Below are positions 17,895 to 26,904 of a stretch of 64,000 bases of DNA, in pieces. A program made the position numbers and the translations under genes. Positions within the stretch are counted from its first letter, which is position 1. Each line of letters starts with the position of its first letter. The notes under the pieces are model-generated. The model made no database searches, was not told where the DNA came from, and worked only from the letters and a program-made list of their open reading frames with translations. Source of the stretch: Calditrichota bacterium (GTDB taxonomy: Bacteria; CLD3); contig QQUF01000007.1 in NCBI GenBank assembly GCA_008501735.1, positions 43,527 through 107,526 on the forward strand, in the 5' to 3' direction.

Positions 17895-20800
17895 ATGTCA
17901 AAAAATAGATTTGAAAAAATTCATTTAATCGCTCAAGGTGTTTCGGGTAAAGTCCACAAAGCATTTGACAATGATTCCAAAAAGATTGTCGCACTTAAGT
18001 CTTTCCCTGATTTTCTGAATGACTCAGTAAGCATCACTGAAAGTATTCAGAATGAGTTTGGAATTCTCAAAGATTTGCATTCCGAATACTTTGTGGAAGT
18101 TCACGAAATTGCTCAAGATTCTAAGAATTTGTCACAAATTGTTTTGGAATTTATTGATGGTTCGCCACTAAAAGTTGCTTTCAATCTGGATAAAGCCTTA
18201 GAAACGAAACAAGTTTTTGTGCAAATTTTAAATGCTTTAGTTGAACTTGAGAAAGTTGGAATCATTCACGGAGATTTGAAGTCCGATAACATTTTAATTC
18301 AGAACCACAAAGTAAAAATTATAGATTTCGGTTTTGCACAGACTTTAGGCGGAAGAATTGACTCAAATTCTGTAAGCGGTACTTTGGAATACACTGCTCC
18401 TGAAAAATTTACTGGAGAAAACATCAGTTCGAAAGTTGATATTTATTCAATTGGAGTTTTATTTTACGAAATACTCACAGGGACAAACCCTTTCGCAGAT
18501 TCCTCTGTTGAAGCAATTATTGAAAAACATTTGAACCTTACTCCTAAACAAATGACGGAAATTAATTCTGAAATTGACTCTTTTTGGGAAAATGTAATTT
18601 TTGAAATGCTTGAAAAAGAACCTGCAAGCAGACCAAAAGCGGAAGAAATTTTACAAAAATATTTTCAAGATGTAAAATTGGAAAGTGTTGGAAATTTGGT
18701 TAAGCAATTTGAAAAAATTGAAGACGTTTTTGAGAAACGTGAAAAATTATTAGAACTTTTTGAACAAGTAAAAAATGACGAAAACTCAGAAGGTTTTGCA
18801 AACGTTACTTTTAACCTAAGCAAAGTTTACCAAAAATTAGGTAACTACGAAAATGCAATTGAGTTTGCGAAAAAAGCTTTGAAAGTTTCAGATGAAAAAA
18901 CAAAAATTGAACTTCTTTGTTTAATTGGAGTTTGTTTTTGGGCTTTGGAGAAACTTGAAAATTCAAATGATTACTTACTTCTTGCACGAAAAACTTCAGT
19001 CGAATCAACCCAAAACAAAAGTTATTTTCTCGGTTTAATTGAAAAAAACCTTGGGAATCTTTACTGCAAATTTTTAGACTTCAACAAAGCTTTTGAACAT
19101 TATAACACTGCTTTAGCAATTTTCATTAATGAAAAAAATACTGTTGAGCGTTACAATGTTTTGGGAAATCTTGGGCGACTCTGCTCAGAGATTTTTGATT
19201 TTGAAAAGGCACTTAGCTACTTAAATCAAATCAAAGACTACTTTGAGAAAATTGAAGATTTACGTCAACTTAGCACGACTCTTCTTAATATCGCAGTAAT
19301 TAACACTCAACTTTTGAAACTTGGAAATGCAAAAAATACTCTCGAATACGCTTTGCAACTTCATCAGAAACACGGCTTTCGCGAAGAGTCAACAAGAGAT
19401 TGGCTGATTCTTGGTTATGTTTGTGGTGAAATCGGCGAATTTGGAGTAGCAATAAAATATTTACAAAATGCACTTGAAGAGTACAAAGAACTTGACGACC
19501 AAGCAGGAATTCAAACTGCAAAACTTTACCTTTCACAAGTCTTCCAAAAAATTGGAGATTTTGAAGCCTCATCAGAAATTGCACTTTCGGAAACTGAATT
19601 TTTTAGAAAGGATTTGGAATTAGAATTTTTGCAAGAGGAAATAAAATTTAGCGATATTTTTAACTTAGAAAAAGTTGAAAAAGGAATTTCAGAAGCTCAA
19701 AGTGCTAATTTTAAAAATTTGGAAATTGATTTCAAGATTTTAAGAAGTGAACATTTTTTTCAAATTGAAGAATTTGAAACCGCCAAAGAATCCCTTCACG
19801 AGCTAATTAAAGAGACTTTGAGAATCAGTTACATAAGTGGAATGATTCGAGCTTCGTTTTTACTTTGTCGAATTTTGGAAAGTGAGGAACTTTGGAATGA
19901 GGCTTACAAAGTCCTCGAAAGAGTCATAAAAATCGTTACCAAAGAAGAATACTTTTTTACCGATATGCTTTTTTACCACTTCGGGAAAATTCAAAAAAAG
20001 ATTTTTTACCCTGACGCTGATTACTACTTAATCGAATCTGGAAAGGAATTTGAAAGAGTAAATTCTTTAATTCACGCTCAAAATCGTAAAGAAATTCACC
20101 GAGAAAGCCGTAGGGAAATTTTCAAAATTGAAGAAATTATTTCTGGTCCTAAAAACGAAAAAAGACGTGAATTTAGAAGAACAGAAGACGAGTATTACTA
20201 CCATTTCGGTTTACTAATGGAAATTAACAAAAGTATAAATTCTGAATTAGACCCGAAACGCGTGATGAAATTGATTATGGAAAAAGCGATTCTAATTACT
20301 GATGCTGACAAAGGTTTCATAATGATTCGTAACGCCGAAACTAATGAACTTGAATTTGTGGAATCTTACGGTTTTGAGGACGAAATTTTAAGTCTCAAAA
20401 AAGGTTCTGCACTAAGTACGACAATCACTTTAGACGTTTACAAAACTGGTCAAGCTTACCTAAAAAATCACGTGATTGGAACTGACAACTTCATTCAAGG
20501 TCAGAGTATCAAAAGGCTACAAATTCAATCAATTCTTTGTGTTCCGCTCAAAAATAAACGCTCAGAAGTCTTTGGTGTTCTTTACGTTCACAGCCAAACG
20601 ATGGGCAAGAAAGTCTCGGAAGTTAAGAAAAATATTTTGGTTGCGATGGCTGACCAAGTTTCGATTGCGATTGAAAATTCAAGGGATTACCAAAATTTAA
20701 AAGAAGAAGTTGAACTCCTAAAAACAGAATCAAAATTTACAGCTTTTGGAAATCTCATTGGGCAAAGTCCGAAAATGAAAAAGATTTTTTACATCATCGA

Positions 20801-21680
20801 CAAGGTTTCAAAAGGCGATTCAAACATTTTCATTAACGGTGAAAGTGGAACAGGAAAAGAAGTCGTTGCAAGAGTTTTACACCAAAAAGGTGATAGAAAA
20901 GACAAACCTTTCATCGCTGTTGATTGTGGAGCTTTGCCCGAAAATCTTTTAGAGTCTGAACTCTTTGGGCACAAAAAAGGAGCTTTTACGGGAGCTTACG
21001 AAGAACGAAAAGGTGTTTTTGAAGAAGCCGAAGGAGGAGTCATTTTCCTTGATGAAATCACAAACACAACTTTGGCTTTTCAGGCAAGACTTCTTAGAGT
21101 TTTGCAAGAAAGAGAAGTCCGAAGGCTTGGCGAAAATACTCCTCGCAAAGTGAATGTTAGAGTCATTGCGGCGACAAATAGAAATGTTAAAGAAATGGTG
21201 AAGAATGGAGAATTTAGAGAAGATTTGTTTTACAGGCTCTTTGTAGTTCCAATCGAAATTCCGCCTTTAAGAGAACGTGTCGAAGACATTCCACTTTTAG
21301 TTCAGCATTTTTTGACAAAATTCAACACTTCAAACGGAACACAAAAAACAATTACCAAAGAAGCTGTTACGGAATTACAAACTTTTCAATGGAACGGAAA
21401 TGTTAGACAGTTAGAAAATATTGTCGAGCAGATGGCGATTTTTTCAGAGGAGAAAATTACTACCAAAGATTTGCCGGAATTAATACGAGGAACAAAAACA
21501 AGAGTTGAAGCAGAAAGTTTTGCCGAAGACGGAAACCTAATTACTTTGGCAGAAGCACAAAGAAGGCACATCAGTTTTGCACTTTCCAAAGCAGAAGGCA
21601 AAATGACTTTAGCAGCAAAATTACTTGGAGTTAACCGCTCTACTCTTTACAAAAAAATGGAAATTCTTGGACTTAGGTAA
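17895..21680 (+). CDS. Ser/Thr protein kinase fused to TPRs, GAF and sigma54-type activator domain
   Basis: This 1261-residue protein has five parts. Residues 1-270 are a Hanks-type kinase: glycine loop with GVSGKV, VALK with lysine 35, catalytic loop HGDLKSDN (H125; HGD rather than HRD), IDFGFAQ, and GTLEYTAPEKF. Residues about 290-640 are TPR helices. A GAF domain spans about 785-940. A sigma54-interacting AAA+ domain lies at about 952-1180, with Walker A GESGTGKE, the loop motif GAFTGA intact, Walker B GVIFLDEI and NVRQLENIV. A Fis-type HTH ends the protein (KMTLAAKLLGVNRSTLYKKM). It should couple a signal (phosphorylation, GAF ligand, TPR partner) to open-complex formation at sigma54 promoters. 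It is divergent from a secreted propeller gene and convergent with hemA. No membrane segment is seen, so it is cytoplasmic. Confidence 0.93.
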   Translation: MSKNRFEKIHLIAQGVSGKVHKAFDNDSKKIVALKSFPDFLNDSVSITESIQNEFGILKDLHSEYFVEVHEIAQDSKNLSQIVLEFIDGSPLKVAFNLDKALETKQVFVQILNALVELEKVGIIHGDLKSDNILIQNHKVKIIDFGFAQTLGGRIDSNSVSGTLEYTAPEKFTGENISSKVDIYSIGVLFYEILTGTNPFADSSVEAIIEKHLNLTPKQMTEINSEIDSFWENVIFEMLEKEPASRPKAEEILQKYFQDVKLESVGNLVKQFEKIEDVFEKREKLLELFEQVKNDENSEGFANVTFNLSKVYQKLGNYENAIEFAKKALKVSDEKTKIELLCLIGVCFWALEKLENSNDYLLLARKTSVESTQNKSYFLGLIEKNLGNLYCKFLDFNKAFEHYNTALAIFINEKNTVERYNVLGNLGRLCSEIFDFEKALSYLNQIKDYFEKIEDLRQLSTTLLNIAVINTQLLKLGNAKNTLEYALQLHQKHGFREESTRDWLILGYVCGEIGEFGVAIKYLQNALEEYKELDDQAGIQTAKLYLSQVFQKIGDFEASSEIALSETEFFRKDLELEFLQEEIKFSDIFNLEKVEKGISEAQSANFKNLEIDFKILRSEHFFQIEEFETAKESLHELIKETLRISYISGMIRASFLLCRILESEELWNEAYKVLERVIKIVTKEEYFFTDMLFYHFGKIQKKIFYPDADYYLIESGKEFERVNSLIHAQNRKEIHRESRREIFKIEEIISGPKNEKRREFRRTEDEYYYHFGLLMEINKSINSELDPKRVMKLIMEKAILITDADKGFIMIRNAETNELEFVESYGFEDEILSLKKGSALSTTITLDVYKTGQAYLKNHVIGTDNFIQGQSIKRLQIQSILCVPLKNKRSEVFGVLYVHSQTMGKKVSEVKKNILVAMADQVSIAIENSRDYQNLKEEVELLKTESKFTAFGNLIGQSPKMKKIFYIIDKVSKGDSNIFINGESGTGKEVVARVLHQKGDRKDKPFIAVDCGALPENLLESELFGHKKGAFTGAYEERKGVFEEAEGGVIFLDEITNTTLAFQARLLRVLQEREVRRLGENTPRKVNVRVIAATNRNVKEMVKNGEFREDLFYRLFVVPIEIPPLRERVEDIPLLVQHFLTKFNTSNGTQKTITKEAVTELQTFQWNGNVRQLENIVEQMAIFSEEKITTKDLPELIRGTKTRVEAESFAEDGNLITLAEAQRRHISFALSKAEGKMTLAAKLLGVNRSTLYKKMEILGLR

Positions 21681-21687
21681 GAATTAG

Positions 21688-22914
21688 TTATTGAGCATTT
21701 TTGAGGATTGTTTTTGCCATAACCATTGGAACACTAATGCATTTTTTTTCCATATAAGTTAGGACTTTATCGAAAAGTTCTTTCGTGTTCTCGTCAAGTT
21801 CTTCGATTTCTTTTGCAAAAACTGTGTTGACAGCTGTTGATTTGATTTCTTTGATTTTTTGCGGAACTTCACGCATTGCGATTTCAATTTTGCGATTTTC
21901 GTAAACTTTATCAAATTCTTTTAAATTTTTCGCAACGATTTTTTCACAAGTTTCGAGTTCTTCTTTACGTTCAAGCATATTGCTTTTTGCAATATTTTTC
22001 AAGTCTTTAATGTCAATGTAATGGACATCGAATTCTTCTAAAACTGAACTTTCAACATCACCCGGAACAGCCAAGTCAATGATTACTTTTTTACTTGAAG
22101 AGTTTTTTACCAAGTTTGAGTAAATCTCTTTTGAAATTATTGGCTCGGAAGAGCCTGTACAAGTCAAAATCACATCAAAATTTTCTGTGTAATTCTTGAG
22201 TTCGCTAAGTCTATGAGCTTTCCCATTAAGCTTCTCGGCAAGTGATTCTGCTTTTTCCAAAGTTCTGTTAAAAACAGAGAAGTTATCGAAGCAATGTTTT
22301 TGTAAATATTTTGCCATCAAATTATTTGTTTCACCAGCTCCAATTATCAAAAATTTTGAGTCATTTTTTAGACCTAAACTTTTGAGTTGTCTGAAAGCCA
22401 AAGAAACAATTGAGACAGGTTTTTGTGCGATACAAGTTTGAGAAAAGACTTCTTTGGAAGTTTTGACGGCAGCTTTCATCACAAAACGTAAAGTTTCACC
22501 GATGAGTCCATTTTCGTCAAACAAATTGTAGGCTTTGCGAAGTTGCCCGAAAATCTCTTTTTCTCCAATTACAAGCGATTCTAATGAGGAAGCGACTCTA
22601 AAAAAATGTTCAACAGCTCTTTTATTTTCAAAAATATCTGCATTGTGAACGGCAAAACTAATTTCTTCTTCATTCCAACTTGAGTTGAAATTTCTAAAAA
22701 ATTGTTTTAGGAAATTGACGTTTAATTCTTTCCAAGTTGCGAAATAAAATTCGATTCTATTACAAGTTGCAAGGTAAAATATCTCGTCAATTTTAGAAGA
22801 TATTTTGAGACTTGAAATTTGCTCAACTCTGTCAGATTCTTCAATTACGAACCTTCCAAGGTCTTTTAGGTCAATGTTTTTGTGGGAAAGAGAAATTACT
22901 TTGAAATTTTTCAA
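21688..22914 (-). CDS. hemA: Glutamyl-tRNA reductase
   Basis: This 408-residue enzyme reduces glutamyl-tRNA to glutamate-1-semialdehyde, the first committed step of C5-type tetrapyrrole synthesis. The active-site cysteine lies in the motif YLATCNRIEFYF; further signatures are ESLVIGEKEIFGQLRKAY, the NADP-binding FLIIGAGETNNLMAKYL and ILTCTGSSEPII. The C-terminal dimerisation helix is present. The start is a TTG at 22914, consistent with the family's N-terminal strand (FKVISLSHKN). It is not next to other hem genes here. Confidence 0.95.
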   Translation of the reverse strand: MKNFKVISLSHKNIDLKDLGRFVIEESDRVEQISSLKISSKIDEIFYLATCNRIEFYFATWKELNVNFLKQFFRNFNSSWNEEEISFAVHNADIFENKRAVEHFFRVASSLESLVIGEKEIFGQLRKAYNLFDENGLIGETLRFVMKAAVKTSKEVFSQTCIAQKPVSIVSLAFRQLKSLGLKNDSKFLIIGAGETNNLMAKYLQKHCFDNFSVFNRTLEKAESLAEKLNGKAHRLSELKNYTENFDVILTCTGSSEPIISKEIYSNLVKNSSSKKVIIDLAVPGDVESSVLEEFDVHYIDIKDLKNIAKSNMLERKEELETCEKIVAKNLKEFDKVYENRKIEIAMREVPQKIKEIKSTAVNTVFAKEIEELDENTKELFDKVLTYMEKKCISVPMVMAKTILKNAQ

Positions 22915-23057
22915 TTTTAATTTACTCAGTAAGAATTAATACTATTACTTGAATCGCTCTGCAAAGAAAAGAAATTTTGTCATTTTCAATGTCATAAAAC
23001 AGTCAAAATTAAGCCTAAAAATATCACAAATGAATATTTCTAATTGCTTAACTTAAT

Positions 23058-23513
23058 GTGAAAAAGTATTTTCAAAAGTCGTTAAAACTTAGGATTTTTT
23101 TGAATTTAGATAAAATTAAAATTGTCTTTTTTGATGGAGTTTGTAATCTTTGCAACTCTTCTGTTGATTTAATCATTAGGAAAAATGAAAAAGAGAATCT
23201 TTACTTTGCATCATTACAGTCAGATTTTGCAAAAGTTTTTTTTGAAAAAATGAATTTTAAAAGTGAAGATTTGAAATCAATAATTTTTTACTCAGAAGGA
23301 AATTTCTACAACAACTCTACAGCAGTTTTGAAAATCTGCAAAGAACTAAGCGGAATCTGTTTTTTCTTTTCATTTTTTGAATTTTTGCCAGAAGGTTTAA
23401 GAGATTTTTTTTACAAAGTAATTGCCAAAAGACGTTACAAGTTTTTCGGCAAACAAGAAACTTGTAGAATTCCTACTAAGAGTGAAAAAAGTAGATTTTT
23501 AAAACAACTCTGA
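23058..23513 (+). CDS. DCC family thiol-disulfide oxidoreductase-like protein (DUF393)
   Basis: This 151-residue protein has the family hallmark FFDGVCNLCNSSVDLII, where DxxCxxC resembles a thioredoxin-type active site, followed by FASLQSDFA. The reading frame allows a GTG start at 23058, but relatives begin close to the FFDGVC motif, so a TTG at 23100 is a credible alternative. A helical middle part (GICFFFSFFEFLPEGLRDFFYKVIAKRRY) and the terminal CRIPT motif fit the family. Redox function is inferred from the motif; no substrate is known. Its 3' end overlaps the convergent transporter gene by 15 bases. Confidence 0.85.
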   Translation: MKKYFQKSLKLRIFLNLDKIKIVFFDGVCNLCNSSVDLIIRKNEKENLYFASLQSDFAKVFFEKMNFKSEDLKSIIFYSEGNFYNNSTAVLKICKELSGICFFFSFFEFLPEGLRDFFYKVIAKRRYKFFGKQETCRIPTKSEKSRFLKQL

Positions 23514-24824
23514 AAGTTTCGCTTCTTTAGCTTTTTCCACGTCAACGAAAGCCAACAAAATCAAACCGACAATAAAAAAGACAATCAAAGAAATTATCGA
23601 AAGTCTTGCACTACCTGTAAATTGAGAAATTAAAGCAAAAACTAAAGGTCCCCAAATCGCAGAAAATTTGTTGAAAACAGAGTAAAACCCATAAAATTCG
23701 GCTGATGCTTTTTGCGGAATCATTGAACCGTAAAAGGAACGACTTAGCGACTGTGAACCTCCCATACAAATTCCAACAATTACTCCAAGTGCAAAATATT
23801 CTTCGGCTGTCGTCATAAAATATGCATACACAACAACACCAGACCACAAAACAAGTGTAATCATCAAAGCAAATTTAGTCTTAATTTTTCCTGCAATTTT
23901 CCCAAAAAGCAATGCTCCACCAATCGAAACAAACTGAATTATCAAAAGAGTAACCATCAAAACTGTTGTGTCAAGCCCTAATTCTTGTTTGCCATAAATT
24001 GTTGCCATACTAATTACAGTTTGGATCCCGTCGTTGTAAATCATAAAAGCAATTAAGTAAAGTAAAAGGTGTTTGAAGTGCTTTACTTTTTTTGTTGTTA
24101 ACCAAACTCTTTTGAAGCCAATTATTGAAAATGCGATGAACTTTGGTTTGTCTTTTAATTCTTTGGGCAATTGTTCAGCTGTCTTTTCTTCTTTAAGGTA
24201 TTTAAAAGTGAAAATCGAAAATCCTGCCCACCAAATTGCAGACATTGCCATTGCAATTCTTGCTGCTTCTCCTGCAGAAATCCCAATACTTTCGTTCATT
24301 GAAATTAAGCCCAAAGAAATTGCAAATTGAATTCCGCCGCCAATGTAGCCATAAGCAAAACCTTTCCCAGAAACCCAATCCATTTTATCTTCAGATGCAA
24401 TTTGTGGCAGAAAGGAATCGTAAAAAATATTTCCCCCTACAAAACCAATTTGAGAAAGAACAAATAAAATAATTGTTAGCCAAACATCACCCGATTCACA
24501 AAAATAAAGCAAGGTTGCAAACAAACTTCCTCCGTAACAAAAAGCAACCAAAAATTTCTTTTTCAATCCTGAAAAATCTGCAATTGCTCCAAGAAATGGT
24601 GCAAAGAGAAAAACAAAAAAAGCTGAGAAGCTAATCATATACCCCCAAAGTGAAGTCGCTGAAAGCATTGTTCCTCCGATTTGAAAACCTTCCTCCGGAA
24701 CAATCGCAGCAGCAAAATAAGCCGGTAAAACTGCAACAACAGTTGTTGTTACGTAAGCAGAATTTGCCCAATCGTACATTGCCCAGCCGAAGATTTGTTT
24801 TTTGTCATTCATTCGATTTTCCAA
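23499..24824 (-). CDS. MFS transporter, UMF1/Atg22-like family
   Basis: This 441-residue protein has about twelve hydrophobic helices. It carries the UMF1 family N-terminus FGWAMYDWANSAYVTTTVV and a loop FLGAIADFSGLKKKFLV typical of MFS proteins between helices 2 and 3. A later segment, GGSQSLSRSFYGSMIPQKASAEFYGFYSV, is also typical of this family. Eukaryotic Atg22 relatives export amino acids from vacuoles; bacterial substrates are mostly unknown. The gene stands alone, divergent from the ABC permease gene and convergent with the DCC gene. Confidence 0.88.
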   Translation of the reverse strand: MENRMNDKKQIFGWAMYDWANSAYVTTTVVAVLPAYFAAAIVPEEGFQIGGTMLSATSLWGYMISFSAFFVFLFAPFLGAIADFSGLKKKFLVAFCYGGSLFATLLYFCESGDVWLTIILFVLSQIGFVGGNIFYDSFLPQIASEDKMDWVSGKGFAYGYIGGGIQFAISLGLISMNESIGISAGEAARIAMAMSAIWWAGFSIFTFKYLKEEKTAEQLPKELKDKPKFIAFSIIGFKRVWLTTKKVKHFKHLLLYLIAFMIYNDGIQTVISMATIYGKQELGLDTTVLMVTLLIIQFVSIGGALLFGKIAGKIKTKFALMITLVLWSGVVVYAYFMTTAEEYFALGVIVGICMGGSQSLSRSFYGSMIPQKASAEFYGFYSVFNKFSAIWGPLVFALISQFTGSARLSIISLIVFFIVGLILLAFVDVEKAKEAKLSELF

Positions 24825-24972
24825 TTTTAGAATTTTTCATTTTGAAATTTTTACGCTTTTTCGTGTCTTCCGCACTAAACGAAGAGTTTGTTTTACGGGT
24901 AAAAAATTCAAACTCAATTCAAAAGTAGAGTTTACTTCTCAAAATTAAAAATTAAATTTTATTTAGTTTGCT

Positions 24973-25773
24973 TTGGTAAAAAATTTTAAAAGATATTTTC
25001 GGCTTTACAAAAGTTTTGTAAGCAATTGCGTTTCACGGGAGATGGAATTTCGGACAAACTTTTACTTGATGCTTTTTCTGGATATTTTTTGGTATTCGGT
25101 TCACGTAATCGGGATAAAAGTTTTGTTCAACAACATTGACACTCTTGGCGGTTTAACCGAAAATGAAATGCTTTTCTTTGTCGCAAATATGTTTGTAATT
25201 GATGCTTTTGAAATGTGCGTTTTTAATTCAAATTGTTGGATGTTGCCAGACTTAATTCGCAAAGGGACTTTTGATTTTTACCTAATTCGCCCAATTTCGT
25301 CAATCTTCCTAAGTTGTTTTAGGTATTTTAGTTTGGGAAGTTTTGGAAATCTGATTGTTTCAATTGCATTTTTGGTTTACACTTTTCTAAACTTGAGTAT
25401 TGAGTTTTCAGCTCTAACCTTTTTCATTTACTTACTTTTTCTGGCAAATGGAATCGCAGTTAGATTCTCACTAAAGTTCATTTTCATTTTACCAGCTTTC
25501 ATAATTATTGACGCTCAACCTTTGCAAGAAATCCGAATGAGTGCAGAGAAATTTTTGGAAAATCCCGATGTGATTTACAAAGGTTTTTTGCGAAGAATTT
25601 TACTTTACGTAATTCCTTACATTTTAATCGTGTCTTTCCCTGTAAAATCTTTTATTCGTTCGGTTGGATTATTTGAAGGTTTTATGAGTTTAGTCGTTGG
25701 AGTTTCTTCTGTTCTCGTATTCGTTTTTCTTTGGAATAGAGTTTTAAAATTTTACACAAGTGCAAGTAGTTAG
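24973..25773 (+). CDS. ABC-2 type transporter permease without a partner ATPase nearby
   Basis: This 266-residue protein has about six membrane helices. The N-terminal part (REMEFRTNFYLMLFLDIFWYSVHVI) and the segment GTFDFYLIRPISSIFL match uncharacterised ABC-2 permeases of the COG3694 type. These normally work with a second permease and an ATPase encoded in the same operon, but neither is present here. The start is a TTG at 24973. Downstream, after 52 bases, is a TPR protein gene on the same strand. Confidence 0.8.
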   Translation: MVKNFKRYFRLYKSFVSNCVSREMEFRTNFYLMLFLDIFWYSVHVIGIKVLFNNIDTLGGLTENEMLFFVANMFVIDAFEMCVFNSNCWMLPDLIRKGTFDFYLIRPISSIFLSCFRYFSLGSFGNLIVSIAFLVYTFLNLSIEFSALTFFIYLLFLANGIAVRFSLKFIFILPAFIIIDAQPLQEIRMSAEKFLENPDVIYKGFLRRILLYVIPYILIVSFPVKSFIRSVGLFEGFMSLVVGVSSVLVFVFLWNRVLKFYTSASS

Positions 25774-25825
25774 TAAAAATTAAGAATTCGTAGCTACTTA
25801 GTTTTAACCTAAAGAAAGAACAAAA

Positions 25826-26848
25826 ATGAAATTAAAACTAATATTTATTTTAAGCATACTTTTCTTCCAAAATTTATTCGCCCAAGATTCGACCGAAATT
25901 AAAATTATGGAATTGAGCCGACAAGGGCTTCACGAAATGTCATTAGATGACTTTGAAAAAGCCAAAGAAACGTTTGCAAAAATAATCGAAATCGATTCGA
26001 CAAGCCCAAACGGATATTTATTTTTGGCAACTGTTTACCACAACTTAATGGCAGACTTCAGAAGTTTAAAATTTATGAATGAGTTTTACGCCAATATTGA
26101 CAAAGCAATTTTAATGGCTCAAAAAAGAATTGATAATAGCAAAGATTTGGCAAGAAGTTACCAATACCTTGGAGCTTCTTATGGGTTTAAAGGTTTGCGA
26201 GATGCTTCTTTGAACAATTTCCTTTCTGCTTTCAGTAATGGGTTAAATGGATTAAATGCTCTTGAAGACGCTTTAGAAATTAACAGTGAAATTTATGATT
26301 CCTATTATGGAATTGGAGTTTACCATTATTGGCGAGCAAAAAAGGCAGGGCTTTTTAAGTATTTGATTTTCTTTGGCGACTCACGCGAACAAGGAATTGA
26401 GGAAATCAAATTGACACGTGATAAAGGTGAACTTTGTGGTGCTGTTTCAGCTGAGGCTTTAATTAGGATTTACCAAGCTGAAAAAGATTACAAAAATTTC
26501 TTCAAAATAGTTGATGAGGTTTTACTCAAATATCCAAAAGACATTTACGCAAGATGGTATTTGGCTGAAACTTATATAATTCTCGGTAATTGGGAAAAAG
26601 CCCTTGAAACTTACAAAGAAGTAGAAAAATTGATATATAAAAATGGGAAAGACTATTATGGAGTTGAGGCTGAAATCGAAATTTGGTACTACTTTGCGCT
26701 TTGCCACAAAAACTTAGGAAATCCAAAATTAGCAAAAGAATTTGCTGAAAAAGTCGTTGCAATTCCTAAAATCAAATATGATAAAAGAATTTTCCAAAAA
26801 GATTTTGTGAGTCTTAGCAAAGAAATTTTATTGGGTTTGAAGATGTGA
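25826..26848 (+). CDS. Exported TPR-repeat protein
   Basis: This 340-residue protein begins with a signal peptide (IFILSILFFQNLFAQDS). The rest is helical, with TPR-like units such as FEKAKETFAKIIEIDSTSPN, ARWYLAETYIILGNWEKAL and YYFALCHKNLGNPKLAKEFA. A central part (YYGIGVYHYWRAKKAGLFKYLIFFGD) resembles a tetratricopeptide family found in Bacteroidota and Chlorobiota envelopes. It is probably periplasmic. It precedes the sensor kinase gene by 56 bases and may be co-transcribed. Confidence 0.75.
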   Translation: MKLKLIFILSILFFQNLFAQDSTEIKIMELSRQGLHEMSLDDFEKAKETFAKIIEIDSTSPNGYLFLATVYHNLMADFRSLKFMNEFYANIDKAILMAQKRIDNSKDLARSYQYLGASYGFKGLRDASLNNFLSAFSNGLNGLNALEDALEINSEIYDSYYGIGVYHYWRAKKAGLFKYLIFFGDSREQGIEEIKLTRDKGELCGAVSAEALIRIYQAEKDYKNFFKIVDEVLLKYPKDIYARWYLAETYIILGNWEKALETYKEVEKLIYKNGKDYYGVEAEIEIWYYFALCHKNLGNPKLAKEFAEKVVAIPKIKYDKRIFQKDFVSLSKEILLGLKM

Positions 26849-26904
26849 TTCCATTAAATTATGTTTTAAACTAAATATTCTCTACCTAATTTTTGTTAAA
26901 ATTT

